The position numbers were made by a program, and so were the translations under genes. A stretch of DNA of 14,796 nt from UBA6065 sp036565605 (GTDB taxonomy: Bacteria; Patescibacteriota; Minisyncoccia; Phycocordibacterales; UBA6065): assembly GCA_036565605.1 (NCBI GenBank), contig DATCXV010000017.1, positions 1 through 14,796 of the forward strand, given 5' to 3'. The notes under the pieces are model-generated. The model saw only the letters and a list, made by a program, of their open reading frames with translations. It was not told the DNA's origin and made no database searches. Numbering within the stretch: position 1 is the first letter of the stretch; every line of letters begins with the position of its first letter. This document shows positions 1-6,304 of this stretch, one piece after another.

Positions 1-43
1 TCGGCTTCATTGCATCCACTACAGTCAATCCAATATTCGGCAT
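1..43 (-). CDS. possible 5' end of a minus-strand gene leaving the window
   Basis: An ATG at 43 opens a minus-strand frame of 14 codons (MPNIGLTVVDAMKP) that stays open to the window edge. A promoter-like pair lies just upstream (TTTACA, 17 nt, TACTAT), which would give a leader of only about 8 nt, in keeping with the short leaders seen elsewhere here. There is no Shine-Dalgarno. The fragment is too short to identify. The plus strand also has a short open frame here (3-47, ending TAG), so the coding strand is uncertain. Confidence 0.3.
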   Translation of the reverse strand, partial: MPNIGLTVVDAMKP

Positions 44-57
44 GTAGGTATGATTTT

Positions 58-86
58 ATAGTAACATATAGCGCTAAGGGTGTAAA
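58..86 (-). promoter_or_regulatory. candidate promoter for the left-edge minus-strand gene
   Basis: On the minus strand TTTACA (86-81) and TACTAT (63-58) are separated by 17 nt, with an ATG 15 nt past the -10. The -35 lies inside the first copy of the 22-nt direct repeat. The second copy (579-600) has no matching -10, so the repeat alone does not make a promoter. Confidence 0.3.
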
Positions 87-102
87 GAACACACAAAATT
101 TT
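81..102 (+). repeat. 22-nt direct repeat, left copy
   Basis: The stretch starting TGTAAAGAACACACAAAA and ending in TTTT recurs exactly at 579-600, 498 nt away. The two copies flank the mini-ORF, the foldable segment and the terminator. The copy continues into AAAATTTTCTGTA (95-107), which recurs in inverted orientation at 610-622. It could be the scar of an insertion, a recombination site or a shared regulatory site; the sequence alone does not decide. Confidence 0.8.
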
Positions 103-223
103 CTGTACTTTTTACTAAAAATCCCAGCATTCCTTACAAATGCACAATGATGGCGATCGGCTTATCGGGCGGGCACAGTTCTTAAAGGAATTCCTGCGTC
201 GAAAATATCACTAGGAGAAGCAG

Positions 224-334
224 GTGAAATTATTTCTTCGCCGCCTCAACCCACGCGTTTTCCGTTTCGGAGAGGCGGAACGGCGGGCGCGAGCAAGGAA
301 GAAGGCGGAACGGACGAAGAGGATCGCGGTCTAG
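224..334 (+). CDS. possible 36-aa basic mini-protein
   Basis: A GTG at 224 is preceded by AGGAG (213-217) with 6 nt spacing, one of only two good Shine-Dalgarno sequences in the window. The frame runs 36 codons to a TAG at 332-334. The product begins MKLFLRRLNPRVFRFGEAER and continues with a run of Arg, Lys and Ala, so it would be strongly basic and could bind nucleic acid, which is inference. An in-frame TAG just upstream (212-214) fixes the N-terminus. No family is recognised. Against it: it is short, GC-rich with low-complexity codons, and has no clear promoter. Confidence 0.25.
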   Translation: MKLFLRRLNPRVFRFGEAERRARARKKAERTKRIAV

Positions 335-342
335 TCTCCAAG

Positions 343-490
343 CTGTGGATAGCCGGCCTTGAATTCCATGTAATACTGTTTTGGCTACGGCTGGAAGTGT
401 GCAACCCACCCTTGCGAAAGCGAGTTAGGTGATGGGCCCTGTCCAACCATTAAGTAGCCGCCACTCCGGCATCGGGGTGGCGTATTTTTT
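343..490 (+). ncRNA. candidate structured RNA ending in an intrinsic terminator
   Basis: This non-coding stretch has several local stems: AGCCGGCC (351-358) pairs with GGC-TA-CGGCT (383-392) with a two-base bulge; CTTGC-GAAA-GCGAG (411-424) is a 5-bp stem closed by a GNRA tetraloop; CACC (407-410) can pair with GGTG (428-431) around it; then comes the terminator at 459-490. It could be a small RNA or the 3' region of a transcript that also carries the mini-ORF. The conserved cores of RNase P RNA, tmRNA, SRP RNA and common riboswitches were looked for by eye and not found. The 5' boundary is a guess. Confidence 0.3.
459..490 (+). terminator. rho-independent terminator
   Basis: CGCCACTCC (459-467) pairs over 9 bp, with one G-U pair, with GGGGTGGCG (474-482), followed by TATTTTTT. 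It implies that a plus-strand transcript crosses about 200-460, although no long gene lies there. Confidence 0.75.
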
Positions 491-690
491 GGTAACGCGA
501 GAAATCGCTTACAGAGAAGCTCCAGGATTTAGTGACCTGACGCACGAAAACTGAGCCATTGCGAATGCAAGTCTGGGCTGTAAAGAACACACAAAATTTT
601 ATTAAAAAATACAGAAAATTTTATTTGCTTTTACACAAAGATGCTTGCGGTCCAATCTATTTTTGTGTTTGATGGGCAAAGATTTTCTTT
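491..690. other. intergenic, AT-rich, no gene seen
   Basis: No convincing gene lies here. The stretch holds the right copy of the 22-nt repeat, two copies of AAAATTTTATT (593-603 and 615-625, 22 nt apart) and an inverted copy (610-622) of the sequence at 95-107. TTTTACACA (629-637) is one base from a DnaA box, but a single such site is not evidence of an origin. A weak promoter-like pair (TTGCGG, 17 nt, TTTGAT) lies near 645-673, ahead of the gene at 691. Confidence 0.5.
579..600 (+). repeat. 22-nt direct repeat, right copy
   Basis: This is an exact copy of 81-102. It is followed by an AT-rich tract containing further AAAATTTT blocks. Confidence 0.8.
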
Positions 691-1122
691 ATGATTGAAC
701 AAAATATTGAAGACGTGATCACAGTGGATTCGACTAAACCTCTGCGTTATCCGGCCAAGACCAATAAGGTCTCGGATCGCTCTCCGGAACTTGTTGGTCC
801 AAAAAGCTTTCATCCAGCGGATCTAGAGCCCTGGCTTCATCCATCGCAGCGGACAGGAAGTTTGTCGGGAATTGTGTTGCGAGAGCACCTCAGGGAAAGT
901 GGAATGTTGCAGAGGTGCTTGAGTTTACGCGAAATTCAAGCTATTCATGCTCGCGGCATCGATTTCTTTCATAAATACTTTGCAGGGCTTGTTCTGTCAG
1001 GCTTCCGGACACTTGTTCGTGTGGACTATGAGCCGATCATATTTCGAGGGTCGGATCTCTGCGTTCCGTGCTTATGCGAACAACCGTTCGAGATCGTTTG
1101 GTGCTGGATTGGTAACGACTAG
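691..1122 (+). CDS. hypothetical protein, 143 aa
   Basis: The frame is open from an ATG at 691 to a TAG and is followed 27 nt later by a strong intrinsic terminator, which supports it as a real transcription unit. The product starts MIEQNIEDVITVDSTKP and ends with an aromatic and Cys-rich stretch: VRVDYEPIIFRG, then CVPCLCEQPFEIVWCWIGND. The four Cys within the last 25 residues (C-x2-C-x-C and one later) could bind a metal, but that is inference. No signal peptide or membrane helix is visible and the family is not recognised. There is no Shine-Dalgarno. Codon choice is mixed and compatible with coding. Confidence 0.55.
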   Translation: MIEQNIEDVITVDSTKPLRYPAKTNKVSDRSPELVGPKSFHPADLEPWLHPSQRTGSLSGIVLREHLRESGMLQRCLSLREIQAIHARGIDFFHKYFAGLVLSGFRTLVRVDYEPIIFRGSDLCVPCLCEQPFEIVWCWIGND

Positions 1123-1149
1123 CGTCACATGATGCCCGCAGTACTGTGG

Positions 1150-1177
1150 AAGCCCGCCGTGTGAGCGGGCTTTTTTT
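1150..1177 (+). terminator. rho-independent terminator
   Basis: AAGCCCGC (1150-1157) pairs with GCGGGCTT (1165-1172) across a 7-nt loop, followed by an uninterrupted T run to 1177. It terminates the unit containing the gene at 691. Confidence 0.9.
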
Positions 1178-1193
1178 ATGCACGCCGCTCATA

Positions 1194-1199
1194 TATACT
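1194..1199 (+). promoter_or_regulatory. candidate -10 box for the MBL-fold gene
   Basis: TATACT lies 20 nt upstream of the ATG at 1220. No clear -35 is present, since the expected position falls in the terminator T run. The box rules out the upstream in-frame start at 1178 and favours 1220. Confidence 0.35.
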
Positions 1200-1219
1200 C
1201 TTTCCATCAACCTACAGCT

Positions 1220-1861
1220 ATGATCATCACCTACCAAGGCGGCGCATTTTTTAAAGTACAGTTCGGCGATATTACGCTGGCCGTCAATCCTGTTTCGAAA
1301 GACTCGAAAAAGTTCAAGGCTTCGCGCTTTGGTGCTGATGTGGCGCTGGTTTCGGCCAATGATCCGGACATGAACGGTGTGGATCAGGTTTCTTTCGGTG
1401 AAAAGCAGGCATTTATCGCGCAGGGTCCGGGCGAATATGAAGTGAAAGATGTATTCATCAAGGGCTTCAAGTCCGAAACAAAATACGGTATGCCGGACGA
1501 TGAGTCGCGTATCAATACGATCTATACCGTCTCGCTCGAAGGCATGAATTTGTGCTTCTTGGGCGCCTTGTCGACCAAAGAACTTCCTTCGGAGGTCGCT
1601 GAATCGATCGATGACATCGATATTTTGTTCGTGCCCATCGGTGCACCGGGAACATTGTTGCCAGCAGACGCGGCCAAGCTTGCGGTAAAGCTTGAACCGA
1701 AGCTTGTCATTCCGGTCTATTTCGGCGACAACGCGGCATTGAAGGCTTTCTTGAAGGAGTCTGGCGAAGAAGCTCAGAAGTCTCAGGACAAGCTCACCAT
1801 CAAGAAAAAAGATTTGGAAGGGAAGGAGGGTGACGTGATGGTGTTGGAGGCCCAGGCATAA
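1220..1861 (+). CDS. UlaG-like metallo-beta-lactamase-fold protein, predicted metal-free
   Basis: The 213-aa product (MIITYQGGAFFKVQFGD...) resembles the short UlaG-like MBL-fold proteins of CPR genomes: an N-terminal beta-strand pair, LVSANDPDMNGV (res 43-54) where active members carry HxHxDH, GPGEYEV (69-75), LEGMNLCFLGAL (106-117), and KLVIPVYF (161-168) where active members have a His. The whole chain contains no histidine, so classical zinc binding is impossible and hydrolase activity is unlikely. It may be a structural or binding protein; the real role is unknown. The start at 1220 fits the -10 box. It appears to head a unit with the small membrane protein at 1897. Confidence 0.75.
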   Translation: MIITYQGGAFFKVQFGDITLAVNPVSKDSKKFKASRFGADVALVSANDPDMNGVDQVSFGEKQAFIAQGPGEYEVKDVFIKGFKSETKYGMPDDESRINTIYTVSLEGMNLCFLGALSTKELPSEVAESIDDIDILFVPIGAPGTLLPADAAKLAVKLEPKLVIPVYFGDNAALKAFLKESGEEAQKSQDKLTIKKKDLEGKEGDVMVLEAQA

Positions 1862-1866
1862 GACGG

Positions 1867-1887
1867 CCGCGCGCCGAAGGCGCGCGG
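1867..1887 (+). promoter_or_regulatory. GC-rich intercistronic hairpin
   Basis: CCGCGCGCC and GGCGCGCGG form a perfect 9-bp stem with a GAA loop between the MBL-fold gene and the gene at 1897. No T run follows, so it is not a classical terminator; protection of the upstream mRNA end or reduction of read-through are possibilities. Confidence 0.5.
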
Positions 1888-1896
1888 CGAAATCAC

Positions 1897-2169
1897 ATGT
1901 TCGAATATCTCGATCGATTGCGAAAAAAGCCCGAACCAGATCGACGCAAAGCGGTCTTGGGAATTTCTGTGGCAGTCACCATTATTATTGTTGTGGTTTG
2001 GGTCTTTATGACGACCGTTCGCATCCGTGGCATGGATTTTTCGATACCAAAAGAAAGTGAGGAAGCTTCTGTACCAAGTCTTTCTGACACCTTTTCAACG
2101 TTCTCAGATCGAATGAAGAGTATCTTCTCGGGCGGAGTGACATACGATGCGGACGCTGTGGAAAAGTAA
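1897..2169 (+). CDS. small single-pass membrane protein, 90 aa
   Basis: The product starts MFEYLDRLRKKPEPDRRKAV with a basic cytoplasmic N-terminus. One strongly hydrophobic helix follows (about res 19-41, rich in Ile and Val), then an acidic Ser-rich tail with SLSDTFSTFSDRMKSIF, which could be amphipathic. The topology is probably N-in, C-out. It lies 35 nt after the MBL-fold gene with no visible promoter between, so the two may be cotranscribed. No family is recognised. The start is the only ATG before the helix and has no Shine-Dalgarno. Confidence 0.65.
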   Translation: MFEYLDRLRKKPEPDRRKAVLGISVAVTIIIVVVWVFMTTVRIRGMDFSIPKESEEASVPSLSDTFSTFSDRMKSIFSGGVTYDADAVEK

Positions 2170-2200
2170 CAGCACCTCATTAAATCAAGGTGTCAAGTAC

Positions 2201-2226
2201 TTGAAAAGCCCTAAAAATGGTATGAT
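2201..2226 (+). promoter_or_regulatory. gyrA promoter, extended -10
   Basis: TGGTATGAT (2218-2226) is an extended -10 and TTGAAA (2201-2206) a possible -35, though the 14-nt spacer is short. Transcription should begin about 2-3 nt before the gyrA ATG, giving a nearly leaderless mRNA. Confidence 0.5.
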
Positions 2227-2235
2227 TTCAACACT

Positions 2236-4704
2236 ATGAGCCCAAAACCAGCCTCGCCAGAAGAGAAACTTCCGTTTGAAGACAAGGGCATCGTCCCGCG
2301 TTCGATCGTGACCGAAATGCGCGAGTCGTATCTTGACTACGCGATGTCGGTTATTACTTCGCGTGCACTTCCTGACGTTCGTGATGGTTTGAAGCCGGTG
2401 CATCGACGCATTCTTTTTGCGATGCAGGATATCGGGCTCACCGCTTCGGCAAAGACCAAAAAATCCGCAACGATCGTCGGTGACGTGCTTGGTAAGTACC
2501 ATCCGCACGGCGACGCATCGGTGTATGAAGCGATGGTGAAATTGGCACAGGATTTCTCGACGCGTTACCCGCTTGTCATCGGCCAAGGTAACTTCGGTTC
2601 GATCGACGGTGATGGCGCCGCAGCGTATCGTTATACCGAAGCGAAGATGTCGCGTTTGGCAGGTGAATTGCTTCGCGACATTGATAAAGAAACGGTCGAC
2701 TTCCGCCCGAATTATGACAACACGCGCAAAGAGCCGTCGGTCCTACCGACTGCCGTCCCGAACCTTCTTTTGAACGGAACGCTGGGCATCGCCGTCGGTA
2801 TGGCGACGAACATTCCGCCGCATAATTTGGGTGAGATCATCGATGCCACTACGCATCTGATCGACGACAAAGATGCCACTTCTGAAGATCTTTTGAAATA
2901 CGTCAAGGGCCCCGACTTCCCGACGGGCGGCACTATTTATAGTGAGAAGGATATCCATCACGCTTATTCCACCGGCAAGGGTGGCGTCGTCTGTCGCGGT
3001 GATGCAGAAATTATCGAGAATAAAGCCGGACAATACCAGATTGTTATCACCTCGATCCCGTATCGTGTGGTTAAGGCAGATCTTATCGTCGCCATCGCCG
3101 ACTTGGTCCGTGAGAAAAAGATCGAAGGCATTAAAGGTCTGCGCGACGAATCGGCTAAAGACATCCGCATCGTCATCGACCTGAAACAGGGTGCTCACCC
3201 TCAGAAGGTTTTGAACTTTTTATACAAGCACACCCAACTTGAAGATACCTTCCATTTGAATATCGTGGCGCTTGTCAAAGGCCGTCCAGAGACGCTTGGT
3301 CTTAAGTCGATCCTCGAATCTTTCGTCGAACATCGCGTCGAAGTGGTCAAGCGCCGCACTCAATACGACCTGCGCATTGCTGAAGCGCGCGAGCACATCT
3401 TGCTTGGCCTTAAAAAGGCGCTCGATCATATCGACGAGATCATTGCTCTTATCAAGAAATCCAAAACGGTCGAGGATGCCAAGACGGGTCTTATGAAGAC
3501 GTTTAAATTCTCGGACCTTCAGGCCCAGGCCATCTTGGATATGCGTCTTCAGAAGTTGGCCGGTCTTGAACGTAAGAAAATTGAAGATGAATTGAATGCG
3601 GTTCAGGCTTTGATCAAGGAATTGAAGGAACTGCTCGCCTCGCCGAAGAAAATTTTGGGTGTTATCAAGCAGGAGTTGGTCGATATTAAGGCCAAGTATG
3701 GCGACGAGCGCCGCACCAAGGTTGTTCGTTCGGGCGTCAAAGCGCTTTCAGATGAAGATCTAATTCCGGATGTCGAGAATGTGCTTGTGCTTACCCAGGG
3801 TGGTTATGTGAAGCGCACTGTGCCGGACGAATACCGCAGGCAAAAGCGCGGAGGTGTCGGTGTCATCGACCTTGATACCAAGGAAGAGGATTTTGTGACG
3901 AACCTGGTCACCGCCAATACCCATGCGGACATTTTGTTCTTCACGGACAAGGGCAAGGCGTATCAAATCAAGATGTATGAATTGCCGGAAGGACGCCGTG
4001 CAACCAAGGGCAAGGCGCTGGTGAATTTCTTGTCGCTTTCTGATGATGAAAAAGTGACGTCGATCTTGCCGATGCCAAAGGCAGCAAAGGAAATGGCTGC
4101 GCTCTCGCTTGTTATGGTGACAAAGGAAGGTACGGTAAAGAAGGTTAAGGCCGAAAGCTTCCACGATGTCCGTCGTTCGGGCCTGATCGCTATCACACTT
4201 GAAGGTGGTGACGCGCTGGTTTCTGTTTCGTTCTGTTCGAAGGGCGACGATGTTTCTATCGTCACGGCCGAAGGCCAGTCGATCCGCTTCGAAGAAAGCG
4301 ATGTGCGCGAAATGGGCCGCTCGGCCATGGGCGTGCGCGGTATCAATTTGGGCAAAGGAGACAGCGTCATCAGCGCTGATGTGGTCAAGCCAGGCGCAAA
4401 AAGCGCGCGGCTGATGGTCATCTCGAAAAACGGCTATGGCAAGACGACCAAGATGGAGGAATATAAGACTCAGGGCCGCGGCGGTTCGGGCATCCTTACC
4501 ATGAACGTCACCGACAAGACCGGTCCGGTCATTGCAGCAAAGGTTATTAGCGAAGACGATTCAGAATTGGTCGCGATGTCCAAGAAATCACAGGTGGTCC
4601 GCATCGCTCTTTCCGAGATTCCGGTTCTGGGCCGCTCGACCCAGGGTGTGCGAGTCATGAAGCTGCGCGATGGGGATAGTCTCGCTTCGGCGGTTTGCTT
4701 GTAG
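2236..4704 (+). CDS. gyrA: DNA gyrase subunit A
   Basis: The 822-aa product matches the usual GyrA length. GyrA forms the A2B2 gyrase that introduces negative supercoils with ATP, cutting DNA through a tyrosine. Visible marks are SYLDYAMSVITSRALPDVRDG (from res 31) at the start of the breakage-reunion domain, GDVLGKYHPHGDASVYE (82-98), and the catalytic Tyr133 in AAAYRYTEAKM. A coiled arm occupies about 370-470. The C-terminal beta-pinwheel (about 505-820) carries the GyrA box as QKRGGVG (536-542; consensus QRRGGKG), which favours GyrA over ParC. The quinolone-site residue equal to E. coli Ser83 is Ala94, and the one equal to Asp87 is Glu98. gyrB is not in the window. Confidence 0.95.
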   Translation: MSPKPASPEEKLPFEDKGIVPRSIVTEMRESYLDYAMSVITSRALPDVRDGLKPVHRRILFAMQDIGLTASAKTKKSATIVGDVLGKYHPHGDASVYEAMVKLAQDFSTRYPLVIGQGNFGSIDGDGAAAYRYTEAKMSRLAGELLRDIDKETVDFRPNYDNTRKEPSVLPTAVPNLLLNGTLGIAVGMATNIPPHNLGEIIDATTHLIDDKDATSEDLLKYVKGPDFPTGGTIYSEKDIHHAYSTGKGGVVCRGDAEIIENKAGQYQIVITSIPYRVVKADLIVAIADLVREKKIEGIKGLRDESAKDIRIVIDLKQGAHPQKVLNFLYKHTQLEDTFHLNIVALVKGRPETLGLKSILESFVEHRVEVVKRRTQYDLRIAEAREHILLGLKKALDHIDEIIALIKKSKTVEDAKTGLMKTFKFSDLQAQAILDMRLQKLAGLERKKIEDELNAVQALIKELKELLASPKKILGVIKQELVDIKAKYGDERRTKVVRSGVKALSDEDLIPDVENVLVLTQGGYVKRTVPDEYRRQKRGGVGVIDLDTKEEDFVTNLVTANTHADILFFTDKGKAYQIKMYELPEGRRATKGKALVNFLSLSDDEKVTSILPMPKAAKEMAALSLVMVTKEGTVKKVKAESFHDVRRSGLIAITLEGGDALVSVSFCSKGDDVSIVTAEGQSIRFEESDVREMGRSAMGVRGINLGKGDSVISADVVKPGAKSARLMVISKNGYGKTTKMEEYKTQGRGGSGILTMNVTDKTGPVIAAKVISEDDSELVAMSKKSQVVRIALSEIPVLGRSTQGVRVMKLRDGDSLASAVCL

Positions 4705-4713
4705 TGCTATACT
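4705..4713 (+). promoter_or_regulatory. extended -10 for the first pilin-like gene
   Basis: TGCTATACT begins one base past the gyrA stop and lies 20 nt before the ATG at 4734. No good -35 is visible. An alternative is CATAAT at 4719-4724 with TTGCTT at 4695. Confidence 0.4.
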
Positions 4714-4733
4714 GGCGACATAATCATTCCCAC

Positions 4734-5156
4734 ATGAAAAAAGCACTTTTTGCCGCTCTGTTTGTTGCGTTTGCAAGCATTGCTGTCGCACCTGTTTATG
4801 TACTGGCTCAGTCTCAGCCAGCAACCGCTGCGAATGCTCCCAAAATAGCGGTAGATGCATGTTCAACATTCAAAACAGAAGGCATCAAGGGTATTGCTAA
4901 TTGTGTGGGAGGACTTTTTGGATCTGCAGTTAACTTTCTAATGGCTGCTTCCGTGGTTGTCATCGTTTGGGGTGCGTTCCAGATGATTTACAGCGAAGAA
5001 AAGCGAGCGAGCGGACGTCAAACGGTTATTTGGGGAATCATCGGATTGTTTGTCATGATCTCGATTTGGGGCTTTGTTAATATTTTGAACAACACATTCA
5101 AACTTAAAACGAATGCTTCCGATGTCCTGAATGACGTAAAGATCGTGCCGTTCTAA
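4734..5156 (+). CDS. T4SS pilin-like (VirB2/TrbC-type) protein A
   Basis: The 140-aa product has an N-terminal signal peptide (MKKALFAALFVAFASIAVAP, likely cleaved near LAQ-SQ), a short linker with Cys43 and Cys57, and two hydrophobic helices (about 62-86 and 97-119) joined by a charged loop (YSEEKRASGRQ). This is the VirB2-type pilin plan; in CPR such proteins are annotated as type IV secretion pilins. The second helix carries WGIIGLFVMISIWGFVNIL, closely matched in the proteins at 9221 and 9605. The ATG at 4734 is preferred over an upstream in-frame start at 4695 because it begins the signal peptide and lies downstream of the -10. A pilus or DNA-uptake role is inference. Confidence 0.75.
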   Translation: MKKALFAALFVAFASIAVAPVYVLAQSQPATAANAPKIAVDACSTFKTEGIKGIANCVGGLFGSAVNFLMAASVVVIVWGAFQMIYSEEKRASGRQTVIWGIIGLFVMISIWGFVNILNNTFKLKTNASDVLNDVKIVPF

Positions 5157-5191
5157 ATAACCGTTCTTGGTTGCTGGAATGAATCAAGAAA

Positions 5192-5217
5192 AAAGAGCCC
5201 GAAAGATCGGGCTCTTT
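5192..5217. terminator. bidirectional terminator between convergent genes
   Basis: AAAGAGCCCG pairs perfectly with CGGGCTCTTT across a 6-nt loop. The minus-strand side ends in a run of six T, so it is strongest for the coiled-coil gene. It also serves the plus-strand pilin gene ending at 5156. Confidence 0.85.
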
Positions 5218-5237
5218 GTATGTGGGTAAACCACATG

Positions 5238-6146
5238 TCATTTTTCGATGAGATAGACAGTGAAGTCTACGTCAGCTGTGAACCGCGCCGAGGTTGCCTC
5301 GTAAGGCAGTTTCTCTGGCAGTGGGCAGTCGACATCGATTGAGTCCTTGAAGAACAGTGTTCCTGGTTTGAAGTATAGTCGTGCCCTGACCTTCACTCCG
5401 TCCGTGAATCGGACTCGTCCGCTCTCGATTTCTTCTTTCGAGAACGTACGATGAGAGAAGGTTTTTGCTTTAACCGGGAACTCTCGCATCGTTGCTGGGG
5501 GCTGACTGATAACTGATGCGCCTTGTGTGCCTGAGCCTGAACTCTGCTGAGGAGAGGACGTCTGGGGTGTATCGGTCGGTGTCGGCTTATTGATGGTTTT
5601 TATAAGGTCGGTGACAGCTTTTGTATCTGCCTCAGCCTTAAGCCGGGCTTCCTCAGCAGCTTTTTGCTGAGCCTTTTCAGTTCGCTTGGCGACCTCGAGA
5701 TCTTCGATTGAATTCTTCTTCAAATCTTCTAGCACAGAAAGTGCTGTGATGATTTTTTCGGAGGAATTCACGATGTCCTTGCTCGCAGCTGTTCGTGATG
5801 AAAGAATCTGACCTCGGGTTTTTGATGCCTCGGCCTCGATCGAGTTTTTCAAGACCTTGGCGCTCTCGATCACGATAGTGCCAACATCTTTTATGGTGTC
5901 ATTGACGGTGGTTTTGATGTTCGACGCTTCCTTTTCGATGCTTTGTTGGTGCTGGTTGATCGCGCACGATACTTGATTACTTTTGAACCAAATGATCACA
6001 GCGATGCCAGCGCCGATCAGTAGGCACACGAGCAAGGCGAGGTGCAACTTGGACAACAGAGAACGGATTGCGCTCATGTGCGAGATCATTTCTTCTTCGG
6101 TTGTCGGTGCGGGCGGGACGGGTGTCGGTATGTTTTGCTGACTCAT
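5238..6146 (-). CDS. coiled-coil single-pass membrane protein, 302 aa
   Basis: The domain order is a Pro/Thr-rich cytoplasmic N-terminus (1-16), a helix at 36-54 (LALLVCLLIGAGIAVIIWF), a long heptad-like region (about 60-180, rich in Glu, Lys and Ala), a Ser/Thr/Pro/Gln linker (about 183-215) and a C-terminal domain of about 80 residues that looks beta-rich (FPVKAKTFSHRTF, then DVDFTVYLIEK). The plan suggests a membrane-anchored stalk presenting a small domain outside the cell; no family is recognised. The ATG at 6146 is preferred to one at 6209, which lies inside a long dyad in the leader. It has a near-perfect promoter and a terminator of its own, lies opposite to the surrounding pilin genes, and ends in TGA. 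Confidence 0.7.
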   Translation of the reverse strand: MSQQNIPTPVPPAPTTEEEMISHMSAIRSLLSKLHLALLVCLLIGAGIAVIIWFKSNQVSCAINQHQQSIEKEASNIKTTVNDTIKDVGTIVIESAKVLKNSIEAEASKTRGQILSSRTAASKDIVNSSEKIITALSVLEDLKKNSIEDLEVAKRTEKAQQKAAEEARLKAEADTKAVTDLIKTINKPTPTDTPQTSSPQQSSGSGTQGASVISQPPATMREFPVKAKTFSHRTFSKEEIESGRVRFTDGVKVRARLYFKPGTLFFKDSIDVDCPLPEKLPYEATSARFTADVDFTVYLIEK

Positions 6147-6173
6147 GATATGGGAGGTTGAATGTTGATTGTT

Positions 6174-6224
6174 TTCTTTACAGAAGCGGTAAGACCTAAT
6201 AGGCACCACCGTTTCTGTAAAGAA
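6174..6224. promoter_or_regulatory. 51-bp dyad in the leader of the coiled-coil gene
   Basis: TTCTTTACAGAAGCGGT (6174-6190) is an inverted copy, with one G-T position, of ACCGTTTCTGTAAAGAA (6208-6224). The centre, CCTAATAGG (6195-6203), shares the same symmetry axis at 6199. It lies between the predicted start site (about 6263) and the ATG at 6146. It could be an RNA hairpin controlling translation or mRNA life, or an operator for a dimeric protein. No T run follows, so it is not a plain terminator. Confidence 0.75.
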
Positions 6225-6269
6225 GTTCTCAACATGGCCTCACACTGACAAAGAACAACATACAGTACT

Positions 6270-6298
6270 ATTATACACCTACATAGTTATAATGTCAA
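6270..6298 (-). promoter_or_regulatory. consensus sigma-70 promoter of the coiled-coil gene
   Basis: On the minus strand TTGACA (6298-6293), a 17-nt spacer and TATAAT (6275-6270) match the consensus at every position. The start would be near 6263, leaving a leader of about 117 nt. Confidence 0.8.
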
Positions 6299-6304
6299 GT
6301 GCTG

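Noticed and set aside
3..47. Plus-strand C-terminal-like frame ending TAG at the left edge
   Set aside because: Only 14 codons are visible. The minus-strand alternative has an ATG and a promoter-like pair, so this was not listed as a gene.
246..446. 66-codon minus-strand frame in the left intergenic region
   Set aside because: Its product is Ser/Pro/Arg-rich low-complexity sequence antisense to the GC-rich foldable stretch; it has no promoter or ribosome site.
343..637. Replication origin: TGTGGATAG at 344-352, TTTTACACA at 629-637 and an AT-rich tract
   Set aside because: Two imperfect DnaA-like sites far apart are expected by chance, and dnaA, dnaN or rpmH are not in the window.
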